Source: Incurvaria masculella | Lineage: Eukaryota; Arthropoda; Insecta; Lepidoptera; Incurvariidae | Direction of reading: 5' to 3' | DNA: 64,000 nt | Assembly: GCA_946894095.1 (NCBI GenBank) | Contig: OX335660.1 | Location: 16,869,001-16,933,000 of the forward strand | Shown here: positions 40,401 through 45,575 of the stretch, in pieces | How positions within the stretch are numbered: the stretch's first letter is position 1 | Layout: every line of letters starts with the position of its first letter | Made by a program: the position numbers and the translations under genes | The notes under the pieces: generated by a model | Told to the model about the DNA's origin: nothing | What the model saw: only the letters and a program-made list of their open reading frames with translations | Databases searched by the model: none

Positions 40401-43400
40401 ATGTTCCATTTGGAGCCAAGACATCCTACCGAATCTGACCTCTTCATACGCAAACAAAGTGAGAAATATTCTCCGATTGAAATACCCCAAGTTATCATAA
40501 CTCCAGTAGCACCAATAGACACGGTCACTCAGCGAAAGCCGCGCAAGCCGAAATCCAAAGTTATTAAAGTCAAAATACTAAGACCCAAAAAGTGCTTACC
40601 GGAAAAAAAACATCACAGTAAAGACCGTTTGTCAACTGGTGTAACAGAGAGGAACCAAGATGGCGATTTTAGCGTTAAAGAGAAAAAGTGGACTGCTAGC
40701 GCTAGCGCACTCGAAATGTCTACCTCAGAAAAACCATCTGATAGGGACAATCTCGTCCACAATCATTCAGACTCTTGTCTCGCCGGCCATCAGTGCGTGG
40801 CTGATGCTTTTGCTTCAAGGTCTGAAGGAAGTGACCGACATGAGCTGACTCCTTCCCCCGACTGCTTCTCGAGTGAGGCCAGAGATGCTACAAGATTTTC
40901 AGGTAATAATGAAGTTACCTTTATTCTGTTTTGTTCCAGTATACTTACAGATGGAATGTCTATCGCATCAAAGCTGTCGTCTTTTGCCCGAATATGTACC
41001 TCGTAAGATTTTTTTAAGTCCAAAAAAGTCTGTTTGCTAATGGGTTTTCAATGATAGGCGCTTCCTGGTGCTCGCCCTATCGCTGACATTCAATCGTAGC
41101 ACTATATCTAAACTGCCGGCTCCAAATAGACACCCAAAATACTACGGGGGCCAGCACAGACTCGTTACGCTTTTTTTTCAGATGCCACCTGCAGTGTTGA
41201 CTGCAATAATAATTTCATTTGTGTGCATTATGCTGTTTTTATTTTCATAATAGGCCGAGAAAGACTCCTATATCTTTTCAGTCTCGAGAATTGCTGGCCG
41301 ATCCCATTAGATCCTTTGCAGTTTTATTTGGATGGTTTTCAATACGTTCCTTGTATCTTGTTGTATGTTTCTGTATTTCATCTCTTACTGTTGAGATATC
41401 TAAATCTTCATAAATTTGTTAGACTCGATAAGCTATTGCCGTTCTATCTAGTCATCCGTCACATTGTGTTGAAAGGCAAGGATAGCCTTATACAGCCTAT
41501 GTCTTATGTAAACCAAACACTTATCTTAAATAACTAATATATATCTCCGAAACAGTGTTAAAAAAATACATTTACTTGCTGGAAAGGGGGAATGGCTGAT
41601 GCTGCCATTCGCAATGGCTGCGAGGGGTGACGCAGTGGACGAATCTATTTCCGCTAGCGGTTCCAAACTCACGTCACCTTTGCAGAGTCTTCGTCTCCAA
41701 GCACCAACGTGCTGCGTCTCTCGCAGCTGGGCAGCCTGCTGACAGAGGACGCGACGGCTTCCAGTGACGCGCTAGACGAGGGGCAGGGCTGGGAGGAGGA
41801 GGGCTGGGCTGCGAGGAGCGACGCGGAGGAGGAAGCGGAGCTCCGCGCTAGGTTGGATTTCATATATTTTTTGGAAGAATTTAAAATAATCCTTTTTTAG
41901 GATTCCGTACCCAAAGGGTTCCGATTACTAAGCCTCCGCTGTCCGTCCGTCCGTCTGTCACAGGGCTGTATCTCATGAGCTGTAGTAGGTAGACAGCTGA
42001 AATTTTCACAGAGTGTGTATTTCTCTTGCCGCTTTAACAAAAAAAATCAATAAAGGGGGGCAAGGAAGGTAACGAAACGTGATTTCTTTGGGTCCAATCT
42101 TGTATAATGGTACGGCACCCTTTGTGTGCGAGTCCGAGTCTTTTTTTTCTGGTGATGTTAGATGTATGTAGAATCGACCATAAAATAAGTAAATAATTAA
42201 TAAAGAAAGGGCTGGGCGGCATTCTCGCCCCCGAGAAATATTAAAGAAATATCAATAAAAGATCAATTTTGAGCGGCTCGTAGCCTAGTGGCGCGGGGAC
42301 TGGCCTAGCGTACCAGAGACCTGGGTTCAATACCGACATGCACGACTGTCTTTCTCTTTCCGAGTTCGATAAGTGCATTTTCATCACGAATGCGAGCTGC
42401 TCCATGGTTCGGAATCCATGTAAAACTGTAGGTCCCCTTCCCCTACTAGGTGGTAGGGTTTAAGTCCGTCCGGGTTGGTACCATCGCATTGGATGAAAAG
42501 ATGGTCGAAGCGGCAATGAAGAATTGTCCGTGTTTTCCATCCAGTTCAATGTAGCCGTGCTCATAAAGGGAAGGTCCTGGCATAGCACCAAAATTCCTTC
42601 GGGAATGGTGTATTGGGCTAATATCATAACGGTAGTTGTGTGGTATTAGCCATCCATGTCGGGTTGCATAAAAAAAAAAAAGAAAGAAAGCTGAAAAAAA
42701 CTGCTCTAAGTATAGTCCATAGTGAAGTCTTGATGGAGCGTCAAATTGACCAAAACTATGAAGAATAAAAACAAACAATACGAAGTAAAAATATTCCCTA
42801 CAGTCACCACAAGAACAACTTGTCCTCCTGTCAAGTTAAACGATGTTGAAATCCCCCAGTCAGATCATATAAATTACGACATCTCAACTGACAACTTGGG
42901 ATGCAATTGCAGACGCTGTAGCGGTTGATTGGTCGAAATTCTTAACTACAGCTACAAATCAGGACACTATTATACAAAGTTATATTAAAACCTCTGTGGA
43001 ACTAAGGTATGCCGCTCTCGTGATGTCACAGGCACATCTCCTGATGTGACATTGAAGAGAAAAATTCCCAAAGATCTACTCGACATTTAGTGCAACTTAA
43101 GTTATGACATTAGTCGCATACCTGGCAAGGCACTTGAGAAAGACCCGACTTCCGCCCATACTTATTTACTTCTTACTAGTAGTCAAATTCGGTTTCCGTA
43201 TCAAAGTCTTTTAAGAACGGCCCGTAAGCTATGCTCCCCATACAAACGTAGTTTACTAATCATTTGGAAACCGCTATTCCAATTGAATTGATATTTAATA
43301 TATAATATCAGGTAACAAATATCTGTGTCTGCACGCTTTTGTTTTTTTGAAAAATCCAAACCGAATGAAATGAAAGCAAAAAGAAAATCTTCATACGAAT

Positions 43401-45575
43401 TTTGTTTTCTCCGTGGTTTGACCCAGAATACATTTACCGAAAAAACAAAGGCATGCAGACACAGATATTTGTAGCCTAATATTAGATACCAAATATCAAG
43501 TATGTTGGAATAGTGGTTTTCAAATTATTAGTAAACTACGTTTGTATGGGAGGCGAAATTTTCTGATGCTTACGGGCCGACCTTAAGCTCTTACATCGGA
43601 AGAGGACTGGGTGTCTAGTTTAACCATTTCAGTTCAAAAGCGATTAGCATCGATGAGTGACCGCAGACTTCTTGAAGCGATGGCGGCCCGTTGTGTTGTC
43701 ACTGTGTGCACGTTCGTTATGACTTTCCATAGACCTCAGGACTCACATTTGAAACGCTGTGCTTCCTGTTGAAAAAAGTAGTGGTTGTAGACCTAGGATT
43801 ATCTCCAAGGTGGCTGTGGGTGTCGTTTCATGTAGCCAATTAAGGCGACACCTCCTTAGATCTTTTACAGTTTCATGATTACCCTGCTTAGTTTTGTTTT
43901 GAGCTTCCTGACCATGTACGTACATGTTTCAAATTGTATCTTGTTGCCACTGGAGTATTGCATCGCTTTAAGGTTCTTGCTTACAATGACGCTTGGTGCG
44001 GGTAACGGGTGGTCGAGAGAGGTGATGGTTGTGCCGGCGTGATGCTCGTGAACGGGTGCTGTTTGTGGGGACTGACCTGCTCCAATTGGCATCATGTTGG
44101 TAGTAGTTTTTTTTTTTTTATGTGACTGGACATGAATGGCTAATACCACAAGTTCTGTCATGGTATTAGCCCAACACACCACATGGGAACTAGGTGCCAT
44201 GGCAGGACCTTCCTTATATTGCACGGCTACATTGAACTGGATGGAAAACACGGACAATTTTTCATTGCCGCTTTGACCATCGTTCATCCAATGCGATGGT
44301 ACCAACCCGGGCGGGATAAACCCTACCACCTAGTAAGTAAGGAAGGGGACCTACAGCTTAACGTGGAATCCGAACCACGGCCAGCCTCTCTCAACGGTCG
44401 AATGGTCACCCATCCAAGACCAGACCGGACCCAGCGTTGCTTAACTTCGGAGAGCGATCGCCGAAGTGTCGCGCCACTGGGCCACTGAGGTTGCAAATAA
44501 TAAACTTATATTTGTCATGAACTGTTGCATAGGGCATGAAGTATTGAATTTCATTAATCATTTGTTATGACTGGGGTTTTTGTTAAAAAAATTAACAAAC
44601 TCTTTTACAAATTTAGACTAAGTGGATGTTACAAAAAAACACAGCGGAGTTTCTTGCCTGTTCTTCACTGTGATTTGTTCTGCTGAACTGGCATGGTAAG
44701 TCCCGGCAACTTGTGCCAGATACCTTTACTTTGGTAATTTATTGTTATTATCATTATGTTATTTATATCACTAGCAGCTTGAAACTGATGTGTGAATTTA
44801 ATTTTTCCCGGAGTGCAATTGTATCTTTTTTAAATTTTTAAATTGGTATAACTAATATTACTTATCATTCCCATTATATATTGATTGTGATTTTATTTAT
44901 TGATTATTGATTGTTTATTATAATTATTGATTATTTGTTATTTTTTTGTTGCCTTTAAGTGTTTGTCTAGTCGGTTTTTAAATCCATTTACAGCTTTAGC
45001 ACTAATGACCTCCTCTGGCAGCTTGTTCCAAGTGTCTATAACTCTGTTCACCGAGAACTGTTTCCTGGGGTTAGAATTTGATGCAGAGTGGTTTAGTTTT
45101 AAGCTGTGCCCTCTGAGGTGTATGTGTGTATTTTTTGTGAATATTTCTTTGAGATTTGATAAATTTTTGCCTACAGTTTTATTTAGTTTAGTGCGGCGGT
45201 GTATACTCATTTGGTTATTACCGTTGAAATACCACTCCTTTTTTATTTTCCAGGTATGGAGCCCACATCAGCGACCTGTACCCATTGGTGTCGGCCGTCC
45301 CGCACCTCTCAACCATCACGGAGGCATCGAGCGACACTCGCTCGCGTGACGCGCGCTCCCGCGACCCATTGACATTCCGTCATAAAAGCGAAGTTATGTC
45401 AACTGAACCGTCCCGCATCGAATCGTCCCGAGATGTGCAGTCGAGTGATCATCGGGCCTATTTGCGGTTGCATCGTGTGTGTCCGGAGTCGCAGCCGGTG
45501 ACTCAACGTCTTTCGTCGGATGATGACTTCGTGACTTGTTCTAGCAGTACGCAATACTCGGCGGGGATGGCCTAA
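13441..45575 (+). CDS. Rap1/TERF2IP-type Myb-domain protein, 16 exons, complete (spliced)
   Basis: Proposed exons: 13441-13448, 14521-14632, 17079-17194, 17830-17900, 19470-21696, 23587-23715, 25974-26107, 27228-27267, 28820-28931, 29357-29537, 30295-30505, 31250-31464, 33736-33865, 39326-40902, 41686-41851, 45254-45575. They sum to 5751 nt (1916 codons plus stop), and every junction is GT/AG with matching phase. Residues about 4-60 resemble the Rap1 Myb domain: aromatic YTMGEMRDIVAYLVENGAY, then MWQKFEES, then RTWQSLKETFLKR. This is the same spacing of W and F/Y as in TERF2IP. In vertebrates Rap1 joins TRF2 at telomeres and also binds chromatin elsewhere. I see no BRCT before the Myb (the start is only MPK) and no convincing RCT at the C-terminus. 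The rest is charged and Ser/Thr-rich with basic patches (NKRKKVRK, GKRKHLDK) that fit a nuclear protein. The family call is inference from motif pattern; the exon chain is better supported than the function. Confidence 0.72.
14150..14440. mobile_element. Rearranged SINE fragments
   Basis: About 14155-14205 matches the SINE tail in plus orientation (TGGTATTAGCCATCC... then A run), whereas 14220-14440 matches body pieces in minus orientation, with a short GAAAT tandem between. Two overlapping insertions or an internal inversion, in intron 1. Confidence 0.5.
14521..14632 (+). CDS. Exon 2 of Rap1-like gene: first half of Myb domain
   Basis: Acceptor ttgcattgcag, donor AAG|gtacgc. It encodes residues 4-40, with helix-1 pattern YTMGEMRDIVAYLVEN and helix-2 pattern MWQKFEES. 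This is the most recognisable part of the protein and the main basis for the Rap1 call. Confidence 0.75.
14905..15125. repeat. GGACGTAGGCCTCCCCCAG repeat (insect LINE/SINE 3' block)
   Basis: Contains TCCACTGCTGGACGTAGGCC and TCCCCCAGA after CTTCTTCTTCTTC, a block I know from many insect genomes. It is immediately upstream of the mariner insertion. Confidence 0.5.
15145..16429 (+). mobile_element. mariner (Tc1/mariner, D,D34D) transposon, near intact
   Basis: 1285 bp with imperfect terminal inverted repeats (about 25 of 29 match; core TAGGTyGGGGAAAAAGT...TTCGCATT) and TA on both sides (15143-15144 and 16430-16431), the target duplication expected of mariner. It lies in intron 2 of the Rap1-like gene, same strand, and encloses an uninterrupted 341-codon transposase. 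Confidence 0.93.
15327..16352 (+). CDS. mariner transposase, 341 aa, open
   Basis: Cut-and-paste transposase acting at the inverted repeats of its own element. The N-terminal ~110 residues are a paired helix-turn-helix DNA-binding region. The linker motif WVPHEL is at 117-121. The catalytic triad is D153 (TGDEKW), D245 (HHDNARPHT) and D280 (YSPDLAPSDFHLF), with exactly 34 residues between the second and third, the D,D34D signature. Length matches the family (about 345). No stop or frameshift. Mean base composition differs from the host exons (AT-richer). Activity cannot be judged from sequence alone. Confidence 0.95.
   Translation: MSESNEEIRYILKFYYKKGKNATQAAKKICDVYGPSAVSVRVAQIWFKRFQSENFDVKDARRSGRPITDKMDAIFEKVEQDRHISSYDVAEELGIDHKTVLAHLKKIGYTKKLDIWVPHELTERNLMNRVLICDSLLRRNETEPFLKKLITGDEKWITYDKNVRKRSWSKAGQAPQTVAKPGLTRNKVMLCVWWDWKGIIHYELLPPGRTIDSELYCEQLMRLKQEVERKRPELINRRGVVFHHDNARPHTSLATQQKLREFGWEVLMHPPYSPDLAPSDFHLFRSLQNSLGSVRLTSREDCQNHLSRYIDQKSQYFYSNGIMSLPTRWQKVIEQNGTYIL
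17079..17194 (+). CDS. Exon 3 of Rap1-like gene: second half of Myb domain
   Basis: Acceptor cgtttcag, donor GG|gtaact. It encodes residues 41-78 plus part of 79: RLTRTWQSLKETFLKR, the third-helix signature of the Rap1 Myb family (human TERF2IP has a very similar WQSLKDRYLKH), then a tail rich in Tyr, Asn and Pro (HNPYYNLTPDQISSF). Confidence 0.78.
17438..17525. repeat. Imperfect inverted repeat (CAATCAGTTCCATAAGGGTG)
   Basis: CACAATCAGTTCCATAAGGGTG and CACCCTTATGAAACTGATTG face each other across about 40 bp of AT-rich DNA, in intron 3. Confidence 0.65.
17830..17900 (+). CDS. Exon 4 of Rap1-like gene
   Basis: Acceptor attttgcag, donor G|gtaggt. It encodes about 24 residues (RNITKMNINKLLMPQTEHPS), phase 2 in and phase 1 out, in frame with exons 3 and 5. 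No domain is recognisable. Confidence 0.65.
17990..18362 (-). mobile_element. SINE with tRNA-derived head
   Basis: T run first, then body, ending on plus in GTTCGCTAGGCCAGTCCCC...GCTACGAGCCGCTC, the complement of the tRNA-like head. Intron 4 of the Rap1-like gene. Confidence 0.75.
18586..18982. mobile_element. TIR element (397 bp) carrying a tRNA-like gene
   Basis: Perfect 60-bp inverted repeats at 18586-18645 and 18923-18982 (outer end ATACGACATTACCGTTATCT). Between them lie a complete tRNA-like sequence and about 150 bp of unique DNA. No transposase, so non-autonomous. Superfamily unclear. Intron 4 of the Rap1-like gene. Confidence 0.7.
18694..18767 (-). tRNA. tRNA-like gene (anticodon position reads TGT, Thr-like), probably element-borne
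   Basis: 74 nt with a closed cloverleaf: acceptor GTCGGGA/TTCCGAC, D arm GCTC...GAGC, T arm GCAGG-TTCAAGT-CCTGC; A box TAGCTCAGTTGG and B box GGTTCAAGTCC intact. The anticodon loop is CATGTAA: the universally conserved T33 is A, and the first anticodon-stem pair is mismatched. This argues for a tRNA-derived pseudogene or promoter module rather than a working tRNA-Thr. An identical copy is at 19212. Confidence 0.55.
19067..19372. mobile_element. Second, truncated copy of the tRNA-carrying element, inverted
   Basis: Nearly identical to the reverse complement of 18606-18915, lacking one inverted repeat and the outer 20 bp of the other. With the copy at 18586 it makes a large imperfect palindrome with an ~80-bp spacer. 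Confidence 0.7.
19212..19285 (+). tRNA. Second identical tRNA-like gene, opposite strand
   Basis: Same 74-nt sequence as 18694-18767, on the plus strand inside the inverted element copy; the two are transcribed away from each other. It has the same A33 substitution and anticodon-stem mismatch. Confidence 0.55.
19470..21696 (+). CDS. Exon 5 of Rap1-like gene: large acidic, repeat-bearing exon
   Basis: Acceptor ctttttcag. It opens DAERNISESDNQKKGESIA and stays open for about 742 residues. The composition is Lys/Glu/Ser/Thr/Asn-rich with few hydrophobics, so it is probably disordered. It contains an internal repeat: DLLSVLTD-x(2)-LPNNQE-x-M-x-AI-x-KF at residues about 347 and 444 (97 residues apart), with a diverged LPNNQEA copy near residue 220. 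Two overlapping donors exist at the end. Ending at 21696 (GA|gtgaga) keeps the frame into exon 6; ending at 21692 (G|gtgagt, the stronger consensus) would not. Confidence 0.8.
22319..22870. mobile_element. TIR element, GGAGGTCGCGAC termini (copy 1)
   Basis: About 552 bp. Ends: CTAGGAGGTCGCGACAAAAA and TTGTGGTC-like inverted TGTCGTGACCTCCCGG; interior arms GCAACCACTTGG. Intron 5. Confidence 0.6.
23587..23715 (+). CDS. Exon 6 of Rap1-like gene
   Basis: Acceptor gtttacag, donor TC|gtaagt. The only open frame compatible with exon 7 reads VSSSESDWSDGSLES, then a His-rich stretch (PGHHHLHMCVHLSEP) and TTLEERS. It needs phase 2 from exon 5, which decides the exon 5 donor. The acidic Ser run resembles a CK2-type target stretch. 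Confidence 0.6.
23748..24042 (+). repeat. GTTCCGTACCC repeat
   Basis: TTTTTAGGGTTCCGTACCC through CTCGCACTTGGCCGTTTTT, with a CCGT tetranucleotide run (23806-23840). It starts 33 bp after the exon 6 donor. Confidence 0.65.
24182..24540. mobile_element. MITE, GGCCCGTAAGC termini, TTAA target
   Basis: Long imperfect inverted repeats (GGCCCGTAAGC...CCCATACAAACGTAGTTTAC and reverse complement at the other end), flanked by TTAA at 24178-24181 and 24541-24544. Non-autonomous. The TTAA site suggests the piggyBac group; this is inference. Intron 6. Confidence 0.65.
24913..25462. mobile_element. TIR element, GGAGGTCGCGAC termini (copy 2, inverted)
   Basis: The reverse complement of 22319-22870 over essentially its full length. 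Intron 6. The pair brackets exon 6 in opposite orientation. Confidence 0.6.
25602..25925 (-). pseudogene. CR1-like LINE C-terminal remnant
   Basis: Across two frames on the minus strand: QERRELGDLIETFKVLYSSY, then RGHSKKLYHNRSKQHPRRHF and LANRVVESWNSLPSEVVNAV, SVNSFKNKL. This is the usual tail of CR1/Jockey RT ORFs. It ends 50 bp before exon 7. Confidence 0.7.
25974..26107 (+). CDS. Exon 7 of Rap1-like gene
   Basis: Acceptor acaaacgcag, donor G|gtacgt. It encodes RRPPEARVEVLRDGSLVAL then CGNRIYSLVTQRGSKMYGHRY. This is the most ordered-looking part outside the Myb domain (alternating hydrophobics, possible beta strands), in a GC-rich stretch. I do not recognise the fold. Confidence 0.72.
26790..27124. 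mobile_element. MITE, CACCTAAATTGGCGTTTACG termini (copy 1)
   Basis: The ends are inverted copies of CACCTAAATTGGCGTTTACG followed by GCAAACC-ATCGA-TGGCGTTTT. About 335 bp. Intron 7. Other copies at 37229 and 48203. Confidence 0.65.
27228..27267 (+). CDS. Exon 8 of Rap1-like gene (40-nt microexon)
   Basis: Acceptor gattttag, donor AG|gtatgt. It encodes TAKETSEDEPLV with split codons at both ends. It is small, but both splice sites are good and the phases fit exons 7 and 9. Confidence 0.6.
27268..28819. other. Intron 8 of Rap1-like gene
   Basis: Nothing recognised. 27480-27960 has moderately GC-rich sequence open in short frames on both strands without splice support. Confidence 0.4.
28820..28931 (+). 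CDS. Exon 9 of Rap1-like gene
   Basis: Acceptor tgattttag, donor GAC|gtaagt. It encodes SSKDTPVPEAAAPPEFGARG then GVPSANGDQTSVVLTKD: Pro/Ala-rich and probably a flexible linker. Phase 2 in, 0 out. Confidence 0.68.
29357..29537 (+). CDS. Exon 10 of Rap1-like gene with Ala-Ala-Ala-Gly repeat
   Basis: Acceptor gtgttgcag, donor G|gtgaac. It encodes KITISGDVERIMSVLPRFQE then MMRTLEPAGAEP, a short amphipathic helix candidate, followed by four AAAG units built from a 12-bp GC-rich repeat at about 29455-29502, then VRQSSSVSVDDN. The repeat is likely to vary in length between individuals. Confidence 0.72.
30295..30505 (+). CDS. Exon 11 of Rap1-like gene: charged helix then Ala/Glu-rich tail
   Basis: Acceptor gtgtgttgcag, donor AG|gtcagt. 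The first 25 residues, RERVDAIEEEIFRKIAEQDS, have a heptad-like pattern fitting a short coiled coil. The remainder is Ala, Glu and Pro repeats of low complexity. A 21-base G run begins 88 bp downstream of the donor. Confidence 0.72.
30593..30613 (+). repeat. Poly-G run of 21
   Basis: Twenty-one uninterrupted G in intron 11, 88 bp after the exon 11 donor. Able to form G-quadruplexes in DNA or pre-mRNA; length is prone to sequencing error. Confidence 0.9.
30985..31235 (+). mobile_element. LINE 3' UTR fragment, same family as 44700-44990
   Basis: Starts with codons for GFKNRLDKHLKA, then an AT-rich UTR (AATAATCAATAATAATAATA...) and CACTCCGGGTAAAATGAAATT, the reverse complement of 44750-44990. 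It ends about 15 bp before exon 12 and supplies most of that exon's upstream sequence. Confidence 0.6.
31250..31464 (+). CDS. Exon 12 of Rap1-like gene: basic region
   Basis: Acceptor tattcgcag, donor A|gtgagt. It begins REEVKRRKRQRRLQAP, a dense Lys/Arg cluster usable as a nuclear localisation or DNA-contact segment. Ser-Pro and Arg-Ser sites follow, then SDSEHEIIIQEEMMPRRR. Confidence 0.72.
31585..31972 (-). mobile_element. SINE with 5S rRNA-derived head (copy B)
   Basis: T run at 31585-31597, body, then a head whose minus strand reads CCGAAGTTAAGCAACGCTGG and, further on, CTTGGATGGGTGACC: the internal control region of 5S rRNA. It lies in intron 12 of the Rap1-like gene and is flanked on both sides by GGTTAGGTTAGG-type sequence, perhaps a target duplication. 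Confidence 0.78.
31996..32015 (+). repeat. (TTAGG)4 insect telomere-type repeat
   Basis: Four perfect TTAGG units just downstream of the 5S-headed SINE, with two more (GGTTAGGTTAGG) just upstream of it at 31573. Intron 12. Confidence 0.85.
32150..32420 (-). pseudogene. CR1-like LINE C-terminal remnant
   Basis: Minus strand: YQQSHSLKLQTQDGFFF, FLSNRAVEMRNKLPEDVVEA, then NSFKNRLDKHLKTLN. Same tail domain as at 25602 and 44938, diverged. Confidence 0.65.
33073..33290 (-). mobile_element. SINE fragment, head missing
   Basis: Starts with a short T run and the shared body, then breaks off after the CCAACCCGGGCGTGAC stretch, so it is truncated at the 5' (head) end. Intron 12. Confidence 0.65.
33380..33570 (+). 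repeat. LINE 3' block (CACTCGGATTTGTCATATTTTA)
   Basis: Matches 9165-9320 closely (TTTATTCATCATCCATAGACA; AAGAAACTCCGCTG; CGTCCACTTAGTCTAAG). Related diverged pieces are at 44565-44690 and 63215-63335 in reverse. Confidence 0.6.
33711..33730 (+). repeat. (GT)n microsatellite forming the tract before exon 13
   Basis: TTGTGTGTGTGTGTGTGTC runs into ccgcag; it stands in for a pyrimidine tract. Confidence 0.8.
33736..33865 (+). CDS. Exon 13 of Rap1-like gene
   Basis: The acceptor is a TG microsatellite ending ccgcag; donor AA|gtgagt. It encodes SVYARRSDSSSDHGARYALP then PSLAPAKTRSTTRPIGKRKHLD; the last residues look like a monopartite nuclear localisation signal. The 5.46-kb intron that follows is the longest in the gene. 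Confidence 0.7.
35415..35958. mobile_element. MITE, GGTGGCCC termini, TTAA target
   Basis: TTAA-GGTGGCCCATCCCG ... CGGGTTGGGCCACC-TTAA (35411-35414, 35959-35962). About 544 bp, no coding capacity. Intron 13. Confidence 0.65.
37229..37560. mobile_element. MITE, same family (copy 2)
   Basis: Same termini and interior (TCAAATGTATGGAGAAATT, AATCGGAAGTCCGAG). Intron 13, just 5' of a 27-bp palindrome region. Confidence 0.65.
38031..38109. repeat. Perfect 27-bp inverted repeat
   Basis: Arms 38031-38057 and 38083-38109 (GATAAACAGTGTTCAAATTA...), 25-bp spacer. Too short for a known TIR element; may be a minimal MITE. Confidence 0.8.
38182..39079. mobile_element. MITE of GGCCCGTAAGC family, split by a nested MITE
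   Basis: Ends GGGGAGCCCGTAAACATC and GCTTACGGGCCG, flanked by TTAA at 38078-like spacing (38178-38181 and 39080-39083). The middle is interrupted at 38462-38999 by a different TTAA element. Intron 13. Confidence 0.65.
38466..38995. mobile_element. MITE, GGTGGCCC termini, TTAA target (nested)
   Basis: Left end TTAA-GGTGGCCCTTCCCG, right end AAGGCCCACC-TTAA (38462-38465 and 38996-38999). Inserted inside the GGCCCGTAAGC element, so it arrived later. Related to 35415-35958 in inverted orientation. Confidence 0.65.
39326..40902 (+). CDS. Exon 14 of Rap1-like gene: large Arg/Ser-rich exon
   Basis: Acceptor atgttttacag, donor G|gtaata. About 526 residues (roughly 1229-1755) stay open. Arg-rich start (NRRRRFSHQFELNRRRC), then acidic/Ser-Pro segments, then basic clusters NKRKKVRKSQPP, QKRRKSCPAMFH and RKPRKPKSKVIKVKILRPKK. 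No known domain is seen; disorder is likely. The ORF could run on past the donor for 34 codons, so intron retention would give a truncated C-terminus. Confidence 0.78.
41686..41851 (+). CDS. Exon 15 of Rap1-like gene
   Basis: Acceptor cacctttgcag; donor AG|gttgga, which is weak at +4 to +6. It encodes SSPSTNVLRLSQLGSLLTED then an acidic Trp-containing stretch (QGWEEEGWAARSDAEEEAE). A GTTCCGTACCC repeat sits about 40 bp downstream of the donor. Confidence 0.65.
41893..42150 (+). repeat. GTTCCGTACCC repeat
   Basis: TTTTTTAGGATTCCGTACCC through TGTGCGAGTCCGAGTC, 3' end clipped. It starts about 40 bp after the exon 15 donor. Confidence 0.6.
42271..42690 (+). mobile_element. SINE with tRNA-derived head
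   Basis: The head contains a pol III A box (TAGCCTAGTGGC, about 42281-42292) and B box (GGGTTCAATACC, 42323-42334), followed by the same body as the 5S-headed copies and an A-rich tail at about 42668-42690. Intron 15 of the Rap1-like gene, sense orientation. Confidence 0.78.
43215..43582. mobile_element. MITE, GGCCCGTAAGC termini, TTAA target
   Basis: Very similar to 24182-24540, flanked by TTAA at 43211-43214 and 43583-43586. Intron 15. Confidence 0.68.
44107..44491 (-). mobile_element. SINE with 5S rRNA-derived head (copy C)
   Basis: T run at 44107-44119; the 5S-like A-box to C-box segment occupies 44404-44450 on the minus strand. About 385 bp, very close to copies A and B, so the family is young. 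In intron 15 of the Rap1-like gene. Confidence 0.78.
44560..45240 (-). mobile_element. LINE 3' end with ORF tail
   Basis: Minus strand 45210-44938 encodes RRTKLNKTVGKNLSNLKEIF, HLRGHSLKLNHSASNSNPRK and QFSVNRVIDTWNKLPEEVIS then FKNRLDKHLKATKK. The AT-rich 3' UTR continues to about 44700, followed by another LINE block (GACTAAGTGGATG). It ends 14 bp before exon 16. Confidence 0.7.
45254..45575 (+). CDS. Exon 16 (terminal) of Rap1-like gene
   Basis: Acceptor tttattttccag; phase 2 in; ends at TAA 45573-45575. It encodes YGAHISDLYPLVSAVPHLST then a Ser/Arg/Asp-rich tail ending SSSTQYSAGMA. The terminal fold of fungal and vertebrate Rap1 (RCT) is not evident. No canonical AATAAA is seen in the next 500 bp. 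Confidence 0.72.

Noticed and set aside
39315..41006. Exon 14 frame as a stand-alone 563-residue gene
   Set aside because: The ATG at 39315 lies in the pyrimidine tract of the acceptor; phase fits exons 13 and 15.
42446..42778. 110-codon minus-strand frame, with similar frames at 44183 and 31697
   Set aside because: They are translations of the SINE body and recur because the SINE recurs.
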